Assembly (NCBI GenBank): GCA_023667365.1
Contig: JAMPAG010000016.1
Coordinates: 1-44,412 of the forward strand
Origin: a bacterium
Lineage (GTDB): Bacteria; Bacillota; Clostridia; Lachnospirales; Lachnospiraceae
Direction: 5' to 3'
Length of the DNA: 44,412 bases
Made by a program: the position numbers and the translations under genes. The notes under the pieces are model-generated. The model was not told the origin of the DNA. It saw only the letters and a list, made by a program, of their open reading frames with translations, and did not search any database. Below, piece after piece: positions 1-7,674 of the stretch. How positions within the stretch are numbered: position 1 is the stretch's first letter; the number at the start of each line of letters is the position of its first letter.

Positions 1-612
1 CTTTTAATGGAGATGCAGAGCGGGATGCTCCTGTTGTTTATCGCGATCTTTGCGCCGCTGCTTGTCCATGCAGAGCAGAAAAAAGGGTATATCAAGAATA
101 TTGCGGGACAGATTCCGAGAAGAGAGATGCTTTCGCTCTCCAAGCTGCCGGCGGTTGCGGTACAGGTGTTTCTGATCGTTTGCATCTTCTGCGTTACCCA
201 TGTAACGGTTTCCGCGGTCATTTTCAGGGATCGTCTGGCGTTTTCTTCCGCCGCCGTGTCGCTGCGGACGATTGGCGTACAATTATTGCTCCATGTGTCA
301 TGGGGATGCCTGATCGCCCTGTTTGTCATGGCGTCGCGGAGCATGGCGTTTTCCATGGTGACGGGAATCTTTCTTTCGAGCGGGATTTTCGAGTTGATCG
401 GGGGCTATCTGAATCGTGCGATCCATGCAATCATTCCCGCTGCGGAGCAGTTTGATATTCGCCGCTATACGCTGACCTATGTGACGGGAGCGCTGTCAAA
501 TGAAAGTACGGGAAGGCAGATCGGCGGTTTTCTGGCAGTCGCGGCAGTTTATGTGATCATATCGGCAGTTGTTTCCGGGATCGTGTACCGGAAACGGGAC
601 GTCATCGGATAG
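1..612 (+). CDS. ABC-2 type transporter permease, C-terminal part (5' end outside window)
   Basis: The reading frame is open from the first base, so the start lies upstream. About 200 residues are visible, with several hydrophobic segments separated by short loops and a basic tail ending in RKRDVIG. This matches the ABC-2 permease fold of small bacitracin/lantibiotic-type exporters (BcrB, SpaE/MutE class), which with an ATPase remove or resist membrane-active peptides. The first visible stretch (LLLFIAIFAPLLV) is one membrane segment, and a basic loop (RREMLSLSKLPA) then resembles the cytoplasmic loop of such permeases. The histidine kinase gene starts 12 bases after the stop, a usual layout for peptide-detoxification modules; the response regulator and ATPase probably lie upstream of the window. 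The ABC-2 assignment is good. The substrate is inferred from context only. Confidence 0.75.
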   Translation, partial: LLMEMQSGMLLLFIAIFAPLLVHAEQKKGYIKNIAGQIPRREMLSLSKLPAVAVQVFLIVCIFCVTHVTVSAVIFRDRLAFSSAAVSLRTIGVQLLLHVSWGCLIALFVMASRSMAFSMVTGIFLSSGIFELIGGYLNRAIHAIIPAAEQFDIRRYTLTYVTGALSNESTGRQIGGFLAVAAVYVIISAVVSGIVYRKRDVIG

Positions 613-624
613 GAGCAAGACAGC

Positions 625-1548
625 ATGGAAGGGATTTGGATAATTGCAGTCGTTTGTCTGGCGGCAGCCATGATAACGGCGTGGTGTATCGTGATCCGCT
701 ACCGGCGGCAGGTGAACAGCATCTGCCGCCAGCTTCAGTTTATCAAAAACCATCAGACGAATATGAAATTGTCGGCGGACGGCATGCAGTTCGGGATGGG
801 AAGACTGGCGGAGGAAGTGAACGGGCTGTTGACCGGCACGGAGGAAAAACGGCGGGCGGTGGAGACGCAGGAGACGGTCATCAAAGAGACGATCACCAAT
901 CTTTCCCATGATATTCGGACGCCCTTAACATCCCTTGACGGATATGTGCAATTATTGGAAGAGAGCGATTCCAAGGAGGAGCAGGCGCGTTACATTGGGA
1001 TCATCCGGAGGCGGATCGAGGCGCTGCGCGGAATCCTGGACGAGTTGTTTTTGTATACCAGACTGCAGGACAACGCGTATGCGCCGTCCATGGAACGCGT
1101 GGAGTTAAACCGGCTTGTCTGTGACGCGGCGTTTTCTTTTTATGAGGACTGCAGGGCGCGCGGCTTGGAGCCGCAGGTATCCGTCTGCGAGGAGCGCGTA
1201 TACACGAGGGGGAATGAGACGATGATCGTGCGGATGCTGCAAAATATCATAAAGAACAGTCTGGAGCACGGAAAGGCGGATGTCCGTATCCGGCTGACCG
1301 CAGAGGGGCAGCGCGTGATATTTTCCTGCGCAAACAGGGTGGAACATGCGGAGGAGATCGACGTGGAGCGGGTATTTGAGCGGTTTTACCGGGCGGACAA
1401 GGCGAGGGCGAACAGCTCGACGGGGCTCGGACTCTCGATCGCGCGCGGACTGGCGGAAAAAATGAACGCCAAGATGAGCGCGTCACTGGAGGACGGTCTG
1501 TTTACGGTGACGGCGGTGTTTGAACGGTTGGAGGAAGAACTTATATGA
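625..1548 (+). CDS. Sensor histidine kinase, short bacitracin/lantibiotic-resistance type
   Basis: This 307-residue kinase has one clear N-terminal membrane helix (residues 4-24) and almost no extracellular region. A dimerisation and phosphoacceptor helix follows, with the H-box NLSHDIRTPL and phosphorylated His at position 95. The N-box (MLQNIIKNSLEHG, about 205-217) and the ATP-lid glycine motif (STGLGLSIARG, about 265-275) are intact, so it should be active. The ATG is preceded by TAGGAG. The missing sensor domain is typical of kinases that sense a stimulus in or through the membrane, often by way of the partner ABC transporter, and its gene follows the permease gene by 12 bases. It presumably phosphorylates a regulator encoded upstream of the window. 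The ligand cannot be read from the sequence. Confidence 0.88.
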   Translation: MEGIWIIAVVCLAAAMITAWCIVIRYRRQVNSICRQLQFIKNHQTNMKLSADGMQFGMGRLAEEVNGLLTGTEEKRRAVETQETVIKETITNLSHDIRTPLTSLDGYVQLLEESDSKEEQARYIGIIRRRIEALRGILDELFLYTRLQDNAYAPSMERVELNRLVCDAAFSFYEDCRARGLEPQVSVCEERVYTRGNETMIVRMLQNIIKNSLEHGKADVRIRLTAEGQRVIFSCANRVEHAEEIDVERVFERFYRADKARANSSTGLGLSIARGLAEKMNAKMSASLEDGLFTVTAVFERLEEELI

Positions 1549-1604
1549 AACGATCAAAATACCGTCAGGCAATGCGGCAATAGGAATGGATGAGGTGATG
1601 TTTG

Positions 1605-2411
1605 ATGAAAGGAATACGAAAAGGAGTTGGATTTTTTATATTATATTTTGTATTGACGATGTTGTTCCAACTGATCTTATCAACAGCTTTTATGGCATTT
1701 GGCGCTATGTATGGGATTAGAGATGAAGATGCTTTGGTGAATTTTGCCAATAACAATTTATTGGGAATGACAATACTCTCCGGTGTTTTAACCGTGATTG
1801 TCTTATTCTTCATTTTTAAGTTCCGTAAAGCTGACATAAAGAAAGAATGGAAATTGCATTGTTTCAAGCTAACGGACATCGTATTGCCGGTCATTGCGGC
1901 ATTTTCCTACTCGTTTATTTATGCGTTAATTACTTATGATGTTGCGTTGGAGAACGCTGTGATGATACGAAATTCAGCTGCGTATTATTCAAGCGTCTGC
2001 CGTGGATTGGGATTCGTATTTATGATGATCAATTTATTGGTGATCGCGCCTGTCTCTGAGGAGATCGCACTGCGGGGAATTGTTTATACAAGGGTTGAAA
2101 AAACAACGAATGCCGCTGCAGCAATTATGATAAGTTCTTTGCTGTTTGGGTTCATGCACATTGCGGCAGGCGGGATCGTTTTAATCATCGGTGCGATACT
2201 GATGGGAGCGGTATTTGGATTGATTTTTTATAAAACCAATTCTCTTTTTATCTGTTTTATTGCCCATTCTGCCGCGAATCTTCCGGACTTTATACTTTTT
2301 GATCATCCTTCTTTTTCAAATGAAACGCGGATCATACTGGAGATCGCATTTGGATTGGTTTTCGTAACCGGAATGATTTTTATGCTAAAGAAAGATGAAA
2401 AGAATTGCTGA
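1605..2411 (+). CDS. CPBP family intramembrane metalloprotease (CAAX/bacteriocin-processing type)
   Basis: This protein of 268 residues has about seven to eight hydrophobic helices. It carries the three conserved motifs of the CPBP (Abi) family: SEEIALRG (E152, E153, R157), FGFMH (H185) and AHSAAN (H221). These form the metal site of membrane proteases related to CAAX prenyl endopeptidase; bacterial members are linked to bacteriocin self-immunity or processing of membrane proteins. The ATG at 1605 was chosen because GAGGTG lies seven bases upstream; an in-frame TTG lies one codon earlier. The gene is visibly richer in A and T than the flanking genes and starts about 55 bases after the kinase stop, so it may have been acquired separately. 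Its role as an immunity factor next to a peptide-resistance module is plausible but inferred. Confidence 0.85.
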   Translation: MKGIRKGVGFFILYFVLTMLFQLILSTAFMAFGAMYGIRDEDALVNFANNNLLGMTILSGVLTVIVLFFIFKFRKADIKKEWKLHCFKLTDIVLPVIAAFSYSFIYALITYDVALENAVMIRNSAAYYSSVCRGLGFVFMMINLLVIAPVSEEIALRGIVYTRVEKTTNAAAAIMISSLLFGFMHIAAGGIVLIIGAILMGAVFGLIFYKTNSLFICFIAHSAANLPDFILFDHPSFSNETRIILEIAFGLVFVTGMIFMLKKDEKNC

Positions 2412-2591
2412 ATCCTCACTTGGAGAAGAAATAATTGATTATAAAATCTTTTGTTTATTCCCCATATTATAATATGCGGATTTATGCTAAAATATCAAAG
2501 TAGTAAATTTCATATAAAGAGAAATGAGTGTCAAAGGATATTAAAATGGAGCATTATTCATGATTTGGGCATAGAGAAAAGAGATTAAGAT

Positions 2592-2878
2592 TTGATAAAA
2601 GAAATCAGAGAAGTATGTATAGTGTATTCAAAACGCAAATTTACTGGTGTCCCGTTTACTCCTAAGCCTAAATGTGCTGTCTGTGAACACCTTGAACACT
2701 GTAGAAATAATGATAACTCACTGATAATCAAAATAATGATGCTTGAATGTGAAAGTTTTTATTATTTAAGCAACCGGAAGAATTTGAGAAATTACCTATA
2801 CTTAGTGAGAACAAAGAAAAGAATTTAGAAACTATTGATGATTATATGAAACGATACGAAGGTATTAGATTGCCATAA
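2592..2878 (+). pseudogene. Small Cys-containing protein, broken by a frameshift near 2757-2768
   Basis: The first frame, with a TTG start at 2592, carries a Cys cluster (KCAVCEHLEHC) and a further Cys in LECESFYY, then drifts into a basic tail ending at 2828. The neighbouring frame, readable from about 2765, continues as ordinary acidic protein (FKQPEEFEKLPILSEN, then ETIDDYMKRYEGIRLP) and stops at 2876-2878. Joining the two near the T-rich run at 2757-2767 gives one protein of about 94 residues. This looks like an indel in a real gene or a sequencing error. I do not recognise the family; the Cys spacing suggests a metal-binding knuckle. It lies in the AT-rich patch after the CPBP gene. Confidence 0.45.
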
Positions 2879-2942
2879 AAATGCATTAGCAGAAATAATT
2901 TATGAGAATGTCGCGGCAACGAGGCGATAGCCGAGTGGCGTT

Positions 2943-3188
2943 TTGGGATACCGCTGTGAATATGACGAGATTGTGGAAATTTTATTTTTGGTAGATTTGT
3001 GCTTTCTATTCCCGAAAAGCAGTCGTTTCATACCATCTGATAAAAATAGTAAACCTTTTGAGGATCAGAGATATGAGGATGAGATAGTTGAAAATCTCTA
3101 TCATGAAATCTCCAAGGAGTTGCCTTCGTTTAAGAGGCGCATAAGACCGATATTACGGCAGGCGGAATTGGTTATAAAATCTTCATAG
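2943..3188 (+). CDS. Hypothetical protein, possibly a gene remnant
   Basis: This 81-residue frame begins at a TTG with no convincing ribosome site and no internal Met. The second half is protein-like and charged (EDEIVENLYHEISKELPSF, then RRIRPILRQAELVIKSS), whereas the first 30 residues are hydrophobic and poorly organised. An in-frame stop lies 13 bases before the TTG, so it may be the 3' part of a decayed gene. I do not recognise it. It ends about 30 bases before the extended -10 element of the alarmone synthetase leader. Base composition is AT-rich like the preceding 1.3 kb. Treat as doubtful. Confidence 0.3.
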   Translation: MGYRCEYDEIVEILFLVDLCFLFPKSSRFIPSDKNSKPFEDQRYEDEIVENLYHEISKELPSFKRRIRPILRQAELVIKSS

Positions 3189-3216
3189 AAAGATAAGTTT
3201 TTCCGAACCGATTTTA

Positions 3217-3225
3217 TGATATAAT
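3217..3225 (+). promoter_or_regulatory. Extended -10 promoter of the alarmone synthetase gene
   Basis: TGATATAAT is an extended -10 element (TGN plus TATAAT at 3220-3225). No good -35 is visible, as expected for extended -10 promoters. The predicted transcript would start about 3232, at the 5' base of the long hairpin that follows, giving a leader of about 170 bases. Confidence 0.5.
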
Positions 3226-3227
3226 AG

Positions 3228-3354
3228 GCGCAAAGGAAAAACAAGCGACCGAAAAAGCAGCAGCGCTGCTTTTGACGGGCATTTGTTTTTCCTGCGCCAT
3301 TACCGAGCAAACATCCGGCGAAGCCGGATAGGGAGCGCGTTAGCGCGTGTTTGC
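3228..3354 (+). ncRNA. Candidate structured 5' leader: bulged hairpin plus three-way junction
   Basis: Two adjacent structures can be drawn by eye. The first (3228-3298) pairs GGCGCA and GGAAAAACAA with TTGTTTTTCC and TGCGCC, sixteen pairs interrupted by a two-base bulge, with an inner hairpin AAAAGCAGC/GCTGCTTTT. The second (3307-3354) is closed by GCAAAC/GTTTGC and encloses two hairpins, ATCCGGC-GAA-GCCGGAT and CGCG-TTAG-CGCG, which is a three-way junction. The ribosome site GGAGG and ATG of the synthetase follow about 40-50 bases later. I cannot match it to a known riboswitch class. It could be a cis-regulator, a small RNA, or an intergenic palindromic repeat. Confidence 0.5.
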
Positions 3355-3403
3355 GAGGAGAAAGACCTGAGCGCAAGGGAAAAATGCGGCGGAGGTTCGG
3401 AGT

Positions 3404-4123
3404 ATGATTATAAAAACGAAAAAAAGAACAGCGGAAATAGAGGGTGAAAAAGTGGAAGGAGAAGTCGTAGAAGCAGAAGAAAAGGGAACGGAACTGATCG
3501 AAATATCCAAATTAGAGCAGGTGGGAAAACAGTTTTCTTTTTTGATGGCGTGCTACCGCTGTGCGATTATGGAGGTGGAGACGAAAATCCGCGTTTTGAA
3601 CGAGACGCTCTCCCAGCAGTATGATCGCAATCCGATCGAGACGATTAAAACCCGCTTAAAGCATCCGCGCAGTATCTCGGAAAAATTAAGACGCAAGGGA
3701 CTCCCGCAGACGGTGGCGAGTATTGAGGAAAATCTAAATGATGTTGCGGGCATCCGCGTGATCTGTTCTTTCCCGGAGGACGTGTATCTGATCGCACGTT
3801 ATCTGTTACAGCAGGACGATGTGGAATTGGTATCCTCGAAAGATTACATCCGCCATCCGAAGGCGAACGGCTATCGCAGTCTGCATCTGATTATTGAAAC
3901 GCCGATCTTTCTTGCGGATGAAAAAAGACTGATGCGCGTGGAGGTGCAGCTCCGTACGATCGCAATGGATTTTTGGGCATCGTTAGAACATAAGATGCGT
4001 TACAAAAAGGACTTGAACTGCGCGGAGGAGATTGCGGCGGAGTTAAAGGAATGCGCGGAGGAGAGCGCGCGTCTGGACGCAAAGATGCAGCGCATCCGTG
4101 CAAGGATCGAATATAATGAATAA
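3404..4123 (+). CDS. Small alarmone synthetase, RelA/SpoT synthetase domain only (YjbM/RelQ-like)
   Basis: It transfers pyrophosphate from ATP to GTP or GDP to make (p)ppGpp in the cytoplasm. The 239-residue protein has a single synthetase domain: NDVAGIRV (D113 metal-binding), KDYIRHPKANGYRSLHL (residues 146-162) and VEVQLRTIAMDFWASLEHK (179-197). There is no HD hydrolase, TGS or ACT domain, so it is a small synthetase rather than a full Rel. The DFWASLEHK sequence is typical of YjbM/RelQ. The first 35 or so residues are Glu/Lys-rich and extend beyond the usual RelQ start. The ATG follows GCGGCGGAGG. The gene stands alone, behind a structured leader, which suggests control at the RNA level; that is inference. 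Confidence 0.88.
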   Translation: MIIKTKKRTAEIEGEKVEGEVVEAEEKGTELIEISKLEQVGKQFSFLMACYRCAIMEVETKIRVLNETLSQQYDRNPIETIKTRLKHPRSISEKLRRKGLPQTVASIEENLNDVAGIRVICSFPEDVYLIARYLLQQDDVELVSSKDYIRHPKANGYRSLHLIIETPIFLADEKRLMRVEVQLRTIAMDFWASLEHKMRYKKDLNCAEEIAAELKECAEESARLDAKMQRIRARIEYNE

Positions 4124-4338
4124 GATGCGTAAAGATAAAAGCGCCATGTCTTTCCAACTGCGGTACCATCGCTGCAGAATTTCAGTCACAAAATTTTCAC
4201 AAAAACTTCACTGCATTTTCAAGTTCTGCATGTAGACTGAACAAGAATTCACTTTTAGCAAAGCATGATTGAAAGCCAAAGCGGATGCAAACGGCGGAGG
4301 ATTGTGCGCGGGCGGGATCGGAAGAATGGGGGAGTGAT

Positions 4339-5010
4339 ATGGATTACCGGCATGAATGGAAGCATGAGATCAATCAGGCGGACCTTTTGACGCTGCGACA
4401 GCGGCTGCGGGCGGTCACAAGCATAGATCCCCATGCGGTTGACGGCAAATATCAGATACGGAGCCTGTATTTTGATAACATGGAGGATCGGGCGTTACAG
4501 GAAAAGCTGGACGGCGTCAGCCGCAGGGAAAAATTCCGCATCCGTTTTTACGACGGTGACACCTCCGTGATTCATTTGGAAAAGAAGAGTAAAATCGGCG
4601 GGCTTGGGAAAAAGCAAAAAGCGGTTCTTACCAGGGAGCAGGCGCAGGCAATCGCGGATGGTCGTCCGGACTGGATGGCGGACAGCCCGGAGGAATTGAT
4701 TCGTGAATTGTATGCCAAAATGCGGATGCAGGGACTGCGGCCGAAGGTCATTGTGGATTACACAAGGGAACCGTTTGTTTTTGCCCCCGGCAATGTCCGG
4801 GTCACACTGGACTATCACATTCGGACGGGATCTTGCTGCGCGGACTTCTTAAAGCCGGACTGTATCACGGTTCCGGCGGGGGACGCCCCGATGATTCTGG
4901 AAGTGAAGTGGGATCATTTTTTGCCTGACATCATTCGGGATGCCGTCAGGATTCCCGGACGGCGGGCAGCCGCTTTTTCCAAATATGCACAATGCCGTAT
5001 CTACGGTTAG
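4339..5010 (+). CDS. VTC-domain protein (polyphosphate polymerase-like)
   Basis: This 223-residue protein belongs to the VTC domain family, built on a triphosphate-tunnel fold; the yeast VTC4 member polymerises polyphosphate from ATP. Family signs are the N-terminal HEWKHEIN, IRSLYFDN, KFRIRFYDG, HLEKKSK and the late LEVKWDHFLP, which supply the alternating Glu and Arg/Lys residues of the tunnel. ATG 4339 is chosen over the in-frame ATG at 4285 because GGGGGAG sits just upstream and the family begins at the YRHEWKHE region. The DUF4956 gene starts 16 bases after its stop and a beta-helix surface protein gene follows. These families recur together in Bacillota, often with a CotH kinase, which is absent here. 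Activity on polyphosphate is inferred from the family. Confidence 0.85.
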   Translation: MDYRHEWKHEINQADLLTLRQRLRAVTSIDPHAVDGKYQIRSLYFDNMEDRALQEKLDGVSRREKFRIRFYDGDTSVIHLEKKSKIGGLGKKQKAVLTREQAQAIADGRPDWMADSPEELIRELYAKMRMQGLRPKVIVDYTREPFVFAPGNVRVTLDYHIRTGSCCADFLKPDCITVPAGDAPMILEVKWDHFLPDIIRDAVRIPGRRAAAFSKYAQCRIYG

Positions 5011-5026
5011 GCAAAGGAGAAAAAAT

Positions 5027-5698
5027 ATGACATTTCATGATATTTTCAAATCCAGTTTTCTTGAGAATGTAACGGTCGTCAGTCTTTTTGATATGGCGCT
5101 GGCGCTTGTTCTTGCGATCGGGTTGGGGCTGTTTATTTTTCTGGTCTATAAAAAGACCTATCAGGGAGTGATGTATTCTTCCAGCTTCGGCGTTACGCTG
5201 ATCGCCCTGACGATGATTACGACTGTGGTGATTCTTGCAGTTACGAGTAACGTCGTGCTTTCACTCGGTATGGTGGGCGCATTGTCCATTGTCCGTTTTC
5301 GTACAGCCATTAAAGAACCTCTGGACATCGCGTTTCTATTTTGGGCGATCGCGGGCGGTATCGTACTGGCGGCGGGGATGATTCCGCTGGCGGTGATCGG
5401 CAGTGTGATCATCGGCGTAATCCTTCTTCTTTTTGTCAATCGGAAGCCGCACTGCCATCCGTACATTGTGATCCTGCAATGCGACGGACATGAAAGCGAG
5501 AGCGCGGCAAAGGCGTATCTTGAAGAGATGACGAAACGGTGCGCGGTCAAGAGTAAGAGTGCGCAAAAGGGCAGTGTGGAACTGACGATGGAGATCAGCT
5601 TGAAAGACGACGACACCGATTTCATTAACAGACTGTCTGAAATGCAGGGAATCAGCAGTGCGGTTTTAGTCAGCTATAACGGAGATTACATGGGGTGA
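5027..5698 (+). CDS. DUF4956 integral membrane protein
   Basis: This 223-residue protein has four hydrophobic segments in its first 145 residues (from about 20, 50, 95 and 120) and a soluble C-terminal domain of about 75 residues. The conserved block SLGMVGALSIVRFRTAIKEP between the second and third helices is the hallmark of DUF4956. The ATG at 5027 follows AAAGGAG; an in-frame upstream ATG at 4940 lies inside the VTC gene and is not needed. DUF4956 has no established activity. Its steady pairing with VTC-domain proteins suggests a membrane partner, perhaps carrying polymer or substrate across the membrane. That is inference. The spacing indicates one transcript with both neighbours. Confidence 0.85.
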   Translation: MTFHDIFKSSFLENVTVVSLFDMALALVLAIGLGLFIFLVYKKTYQGVMYSSSFGVTLIALTMITTVVILAVTSNVVLSLGMVGALSIVRFRTAIKEPLDIAFLFWAIAGGIVLAAGMIPLAVIGSVIIGVILLLFVNRKPHCHPYIVILQCDGHESESAAKAYLEEMTKRCAVKSKSAQKGSVELTMEISLKDDDTDFINRLSEMQGISSAVLVSYNGDYMG

Positions 5699-5710
5699 GG
5701 AGGTTGATCC

Positions 5711-7465
5711 GTGTCCACACATAAAAAGATTGATTTGATCTGTATCGGCGCAATCCTTTTTGCGGTCATCATAACGATTCTGTTTATAAACGGCAGGCAT
5801 TTCGGCATCGTTCCCGCTGTAAACGCGGATGCGGATGGCAGTCTGTTTACGGAAAATGATCGGAACGCAGATTGGGATACCGCTTCCGCCACGCAGATTG
5901 TTCTGTCCGATACGGGAAGTACGGTCAACGGAAACGGCGCCTATGGATACAATGGGGACATTTTCATTATCAGCGCAGGGTATTATGTGCTGACCGGTGA
6001 TCTTACGAATGGAAGCGTTATCATTGATGCAGATAAAAACGATAAAATATGGATCCTGCTTGACGGTGTGACGATCCGCTGTGAGGAGGATGCGGCCATC
6101 CGGATCGAGCAGGCGGATAAGGTGTTCCTGACATTGGCGGATGGCACAAAAAATACGATTTCCGCCGGTGCGCAGTATGATGCCAAACTCATTGCCGCGG
6201 GGGTGGACGGCGCGGTTTATTCCCGTGACGATTTGACGATCAACGGGACCGGGGCGCTTACGGTAATCGGGGAATATCAACACGGGATCGTGTGCAACGA
6301 CGATCTGGTGATCGCCGGCGGAGAGCTGACGATCAGTGCGGTTCAGGATGGGATTCACGCGAATGACAGTGTGCGTATCCGAAGTGCCGCCATCACCGTT
6401 TCAGCCGGGGATGACGGGATCACGGTTTCCAATGATGATGAGACCGCATTTCTTTATATGGAGTCCGGCAGTGTGACGATCACGGACTGTTACGAAGGGC
6501 TGGAAGCGATAGATATTACGATCGCCGGAGGAACCGTTTTGATCATGCCGGCGGACGACGGGATCAATGCGAATGGGAACGGAGGCAATTCTGTTATCCG
6601 CATCACGGGCGGGGACATTACGATTATAAACGAGTCCGGCAGGGATGCCGACGGTCTGGATTCCAATGGAGATATTTATATTGACGGCGGAAGTCTGTTG
6701 ATCAGTGTTTCGAACAGTGGGGGAAACTGCGCAATCGACTATGGCAGTGAGAACGGCGGTAAGTGTGTGGTAAATGGCGGCACCGTGATCGCCTGCGGCA
6801 GCAGTATGATGGCGGAAAGCCCTGATGCCGGTTCAACGCAGGGGTTTCTGGTTTATCAAGGTACGACTGCGGACGCAGGTACGCTGATACGTCTGATGGA
6901 TTCCGCGGGCAGCGAGATTCTTTCCGCAGAGATTCCGTGCAGCTTTTCCTATATGGTGCTCAGCGCCCCTGAACTGGAGATCGGAGATACCTGTACCGTT
7001 GTGGTCGGCGGTGTAGAAGAACAGATGACGGTGGACAACACTTCTTCCGGTTTCGGAACGCGCGGAACGTTCGGAGGCGGAATGTTCGGCGGCGGAATGC
7101 GGCACGGGACACCGGCGCAGACAGACGGACAGGGAATGGAACCGCCGGGCGGACAGGGGATGGAGCCGCCGGACGGACAGATGATGGAACCGCCGGACGG
7201 ACAGGGGATGGAGCCGCCGGACGGACAGGGAATGGAGCTGCCGGAGGATGAGGAAATGTCGGAGGCAGGCGCGGAGCCGTTTGTACCGGATGGAGGGCAG
7301 ATACGGAGGAACGGGATGCGAACCGCATGGCAGGAGCAGAGCGAGACGGAAGCGGAAGGAGAACGCCCCGATTTCGGAAATGCCGTTGAAGTACTGGTTT
7401 TGATCGGCGTTTCTCTTTTGGTTCTGATCGGAGGAATCGCGGTTGCAGTCAAAACAAAACATTGA
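5711..7465 (+). CDS. Membrane-anchored beta-helix protein with Cthe_2159/DUF4353-type carbohydrate-binding domain
   Basis: This 584-residue protein begins with a short cytoplasmic tail and one membrane helix (about 8-26). Its long extracellular region has the regular IRI..A.ITVSAGDDGI, IYIDGG and ITGGDITI turns of a right-handed beta-helix, the Cthe_2159 family (acid-sugar or cellulose binding in Clostridium thermocellum). Next come a Gly/Met-rich stretch (about 450-470), five 8-residue repeats of the GQGMEPPD type, an acidic linker, and a second membrane helix near the C-terminus (about 558-578) followed by VKTKH. GTG 5711 is used because GAGGAGG lies seven bases upstream. It ends the VTC-DUF4956 operon. 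Role: probably an envelope glycan-binding or coat-like surface protein; the ligand is unknown. Confidence 0.8.
   Translation: MSTHKKIDLICIGAILFAVIITILFINGRHFGIVPAVNADADGSLFTENDRNADWDTASATQIVLSDTGSTVNGNGAYGYNGDIFIISAGYYVLTGDLTNGSVIIDADKNDKIWILLDGVTIRCEEDAAIRIEQADKVFLTLADGTKNTISAGAQYDAKLIAAGVDGAVYSRDDLTINGTGALTVIGEYQHGIVCNDDLVIAGGELTISAVQDGIHANDSVRIRSAAITVSAGDDGITVSNDDETAFLYMESGSVTITDCYEGLEAIDITIAGGTVLIMPADDGINANGNGGNSVIRITGGDITIINESGRDADGLDSNGDIYIDGGSLLISVSNSGGNCAIDYGSENGGKCVVNGGTVIACGSSMMAESPDAGSTQGFLVYQGTTADAGTLIRLMDSAGSEILSAEIPCSFSYMVLSAPELEIGDTCTVVVGGVEEQMTVDNTSSGFGTRGTFGGGMFGGGMRHGTPAQTDGQGMEPPGGQGMEPPDGQMMEPPDGQGMEPPDGQGMELPEDEEMSEAGAEPFVPDGGQIRRNGMRTAWQEQSETEAEGERPDFGNAVEVLVLIGVSLLVLIGGIAVAVKTKH
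7127..7246 (+). repeat. Five in-frame 24-bp repeats encoding GQGMEPPD-type units
   Basis: Units start at 7127, 7151, 7175, 7199 and 7223 and encode GQGMEPPG, GQGMEPPD, GQMMEPPD, GQGMEPPD and GQGMELPE. They form a Pro/Met/Gly spacer before the C-terminal membrane anchor and are likely to vary in copy number between strains. Confidence 0.9.
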
Positions 7466-7490
7466 AAAGTGCCAATATGGAATCATATGG

Positions 7491-7533
7491 TACCCGTCAC
7501 GGAGAACACACGCTCTGTGGCGGGTACTTTGCG
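7491..7533 (+). terminator. Hairpin terminator after the VTC operon
   Basis: GTACCCGTCACGGAG and CTCTGTGGCGGGTAC form a 15-pair stem with two G-U wobbles and an 8-base loop, followed by TTT. The U tract is short. It separates the beta-helix gene from the LytTR operon. Confidence 0.5.
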
Positions 7534-7572
7534 CGATAGGCTTAAGAAGCGAAGCATTTTCCGTCTGCTTAG

Positions 7573-7609
7573 AAAACGACCATTTATCTTTGCAAAACGA
7601 CCATTTATC
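7573..7609 (+). promoter_or_regulatory. Twin direct repeat, probable LytTR binding site
   Basis: AAAACGACCATTTATC occurs perfectly twice, at 7573-7588 and 7594-7609, with a 21-base period, two helical turns. LytTR regulators bind pairs of short direct repeats with this spacing. A possible -10, TACAAT, lies at 7612-7617 with a weak -35, TTTGCA, at 7589-7594, so the second copy would fall in the spacer; another -10 further down is possible. The LytTR gene begins 65 bases downstream, which points to autoregulation. Confidence 0.65.
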
Positions 7610-7674
7610 GTTACAATAGATACAGCGGAAGCGGTTTGTGATATGGTAAGCAGGACATATGCAGGGGGATTAAA

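Noticed and set aside
7127..7246. 24-bp repeats as a collagen-like domain
   Set aside because: The units are GQGMEPPD, not Gly-X-Y triplets in register, so a collagen helix is not supported.
6833..7486. Long minus-strand frames opposite the beta-helix protein gene
   Set aside because: They arise from the repetitive Pro/Gly/Met codons of the plus-strand gene and have low-complexity products with no ribosome site or homology signs.
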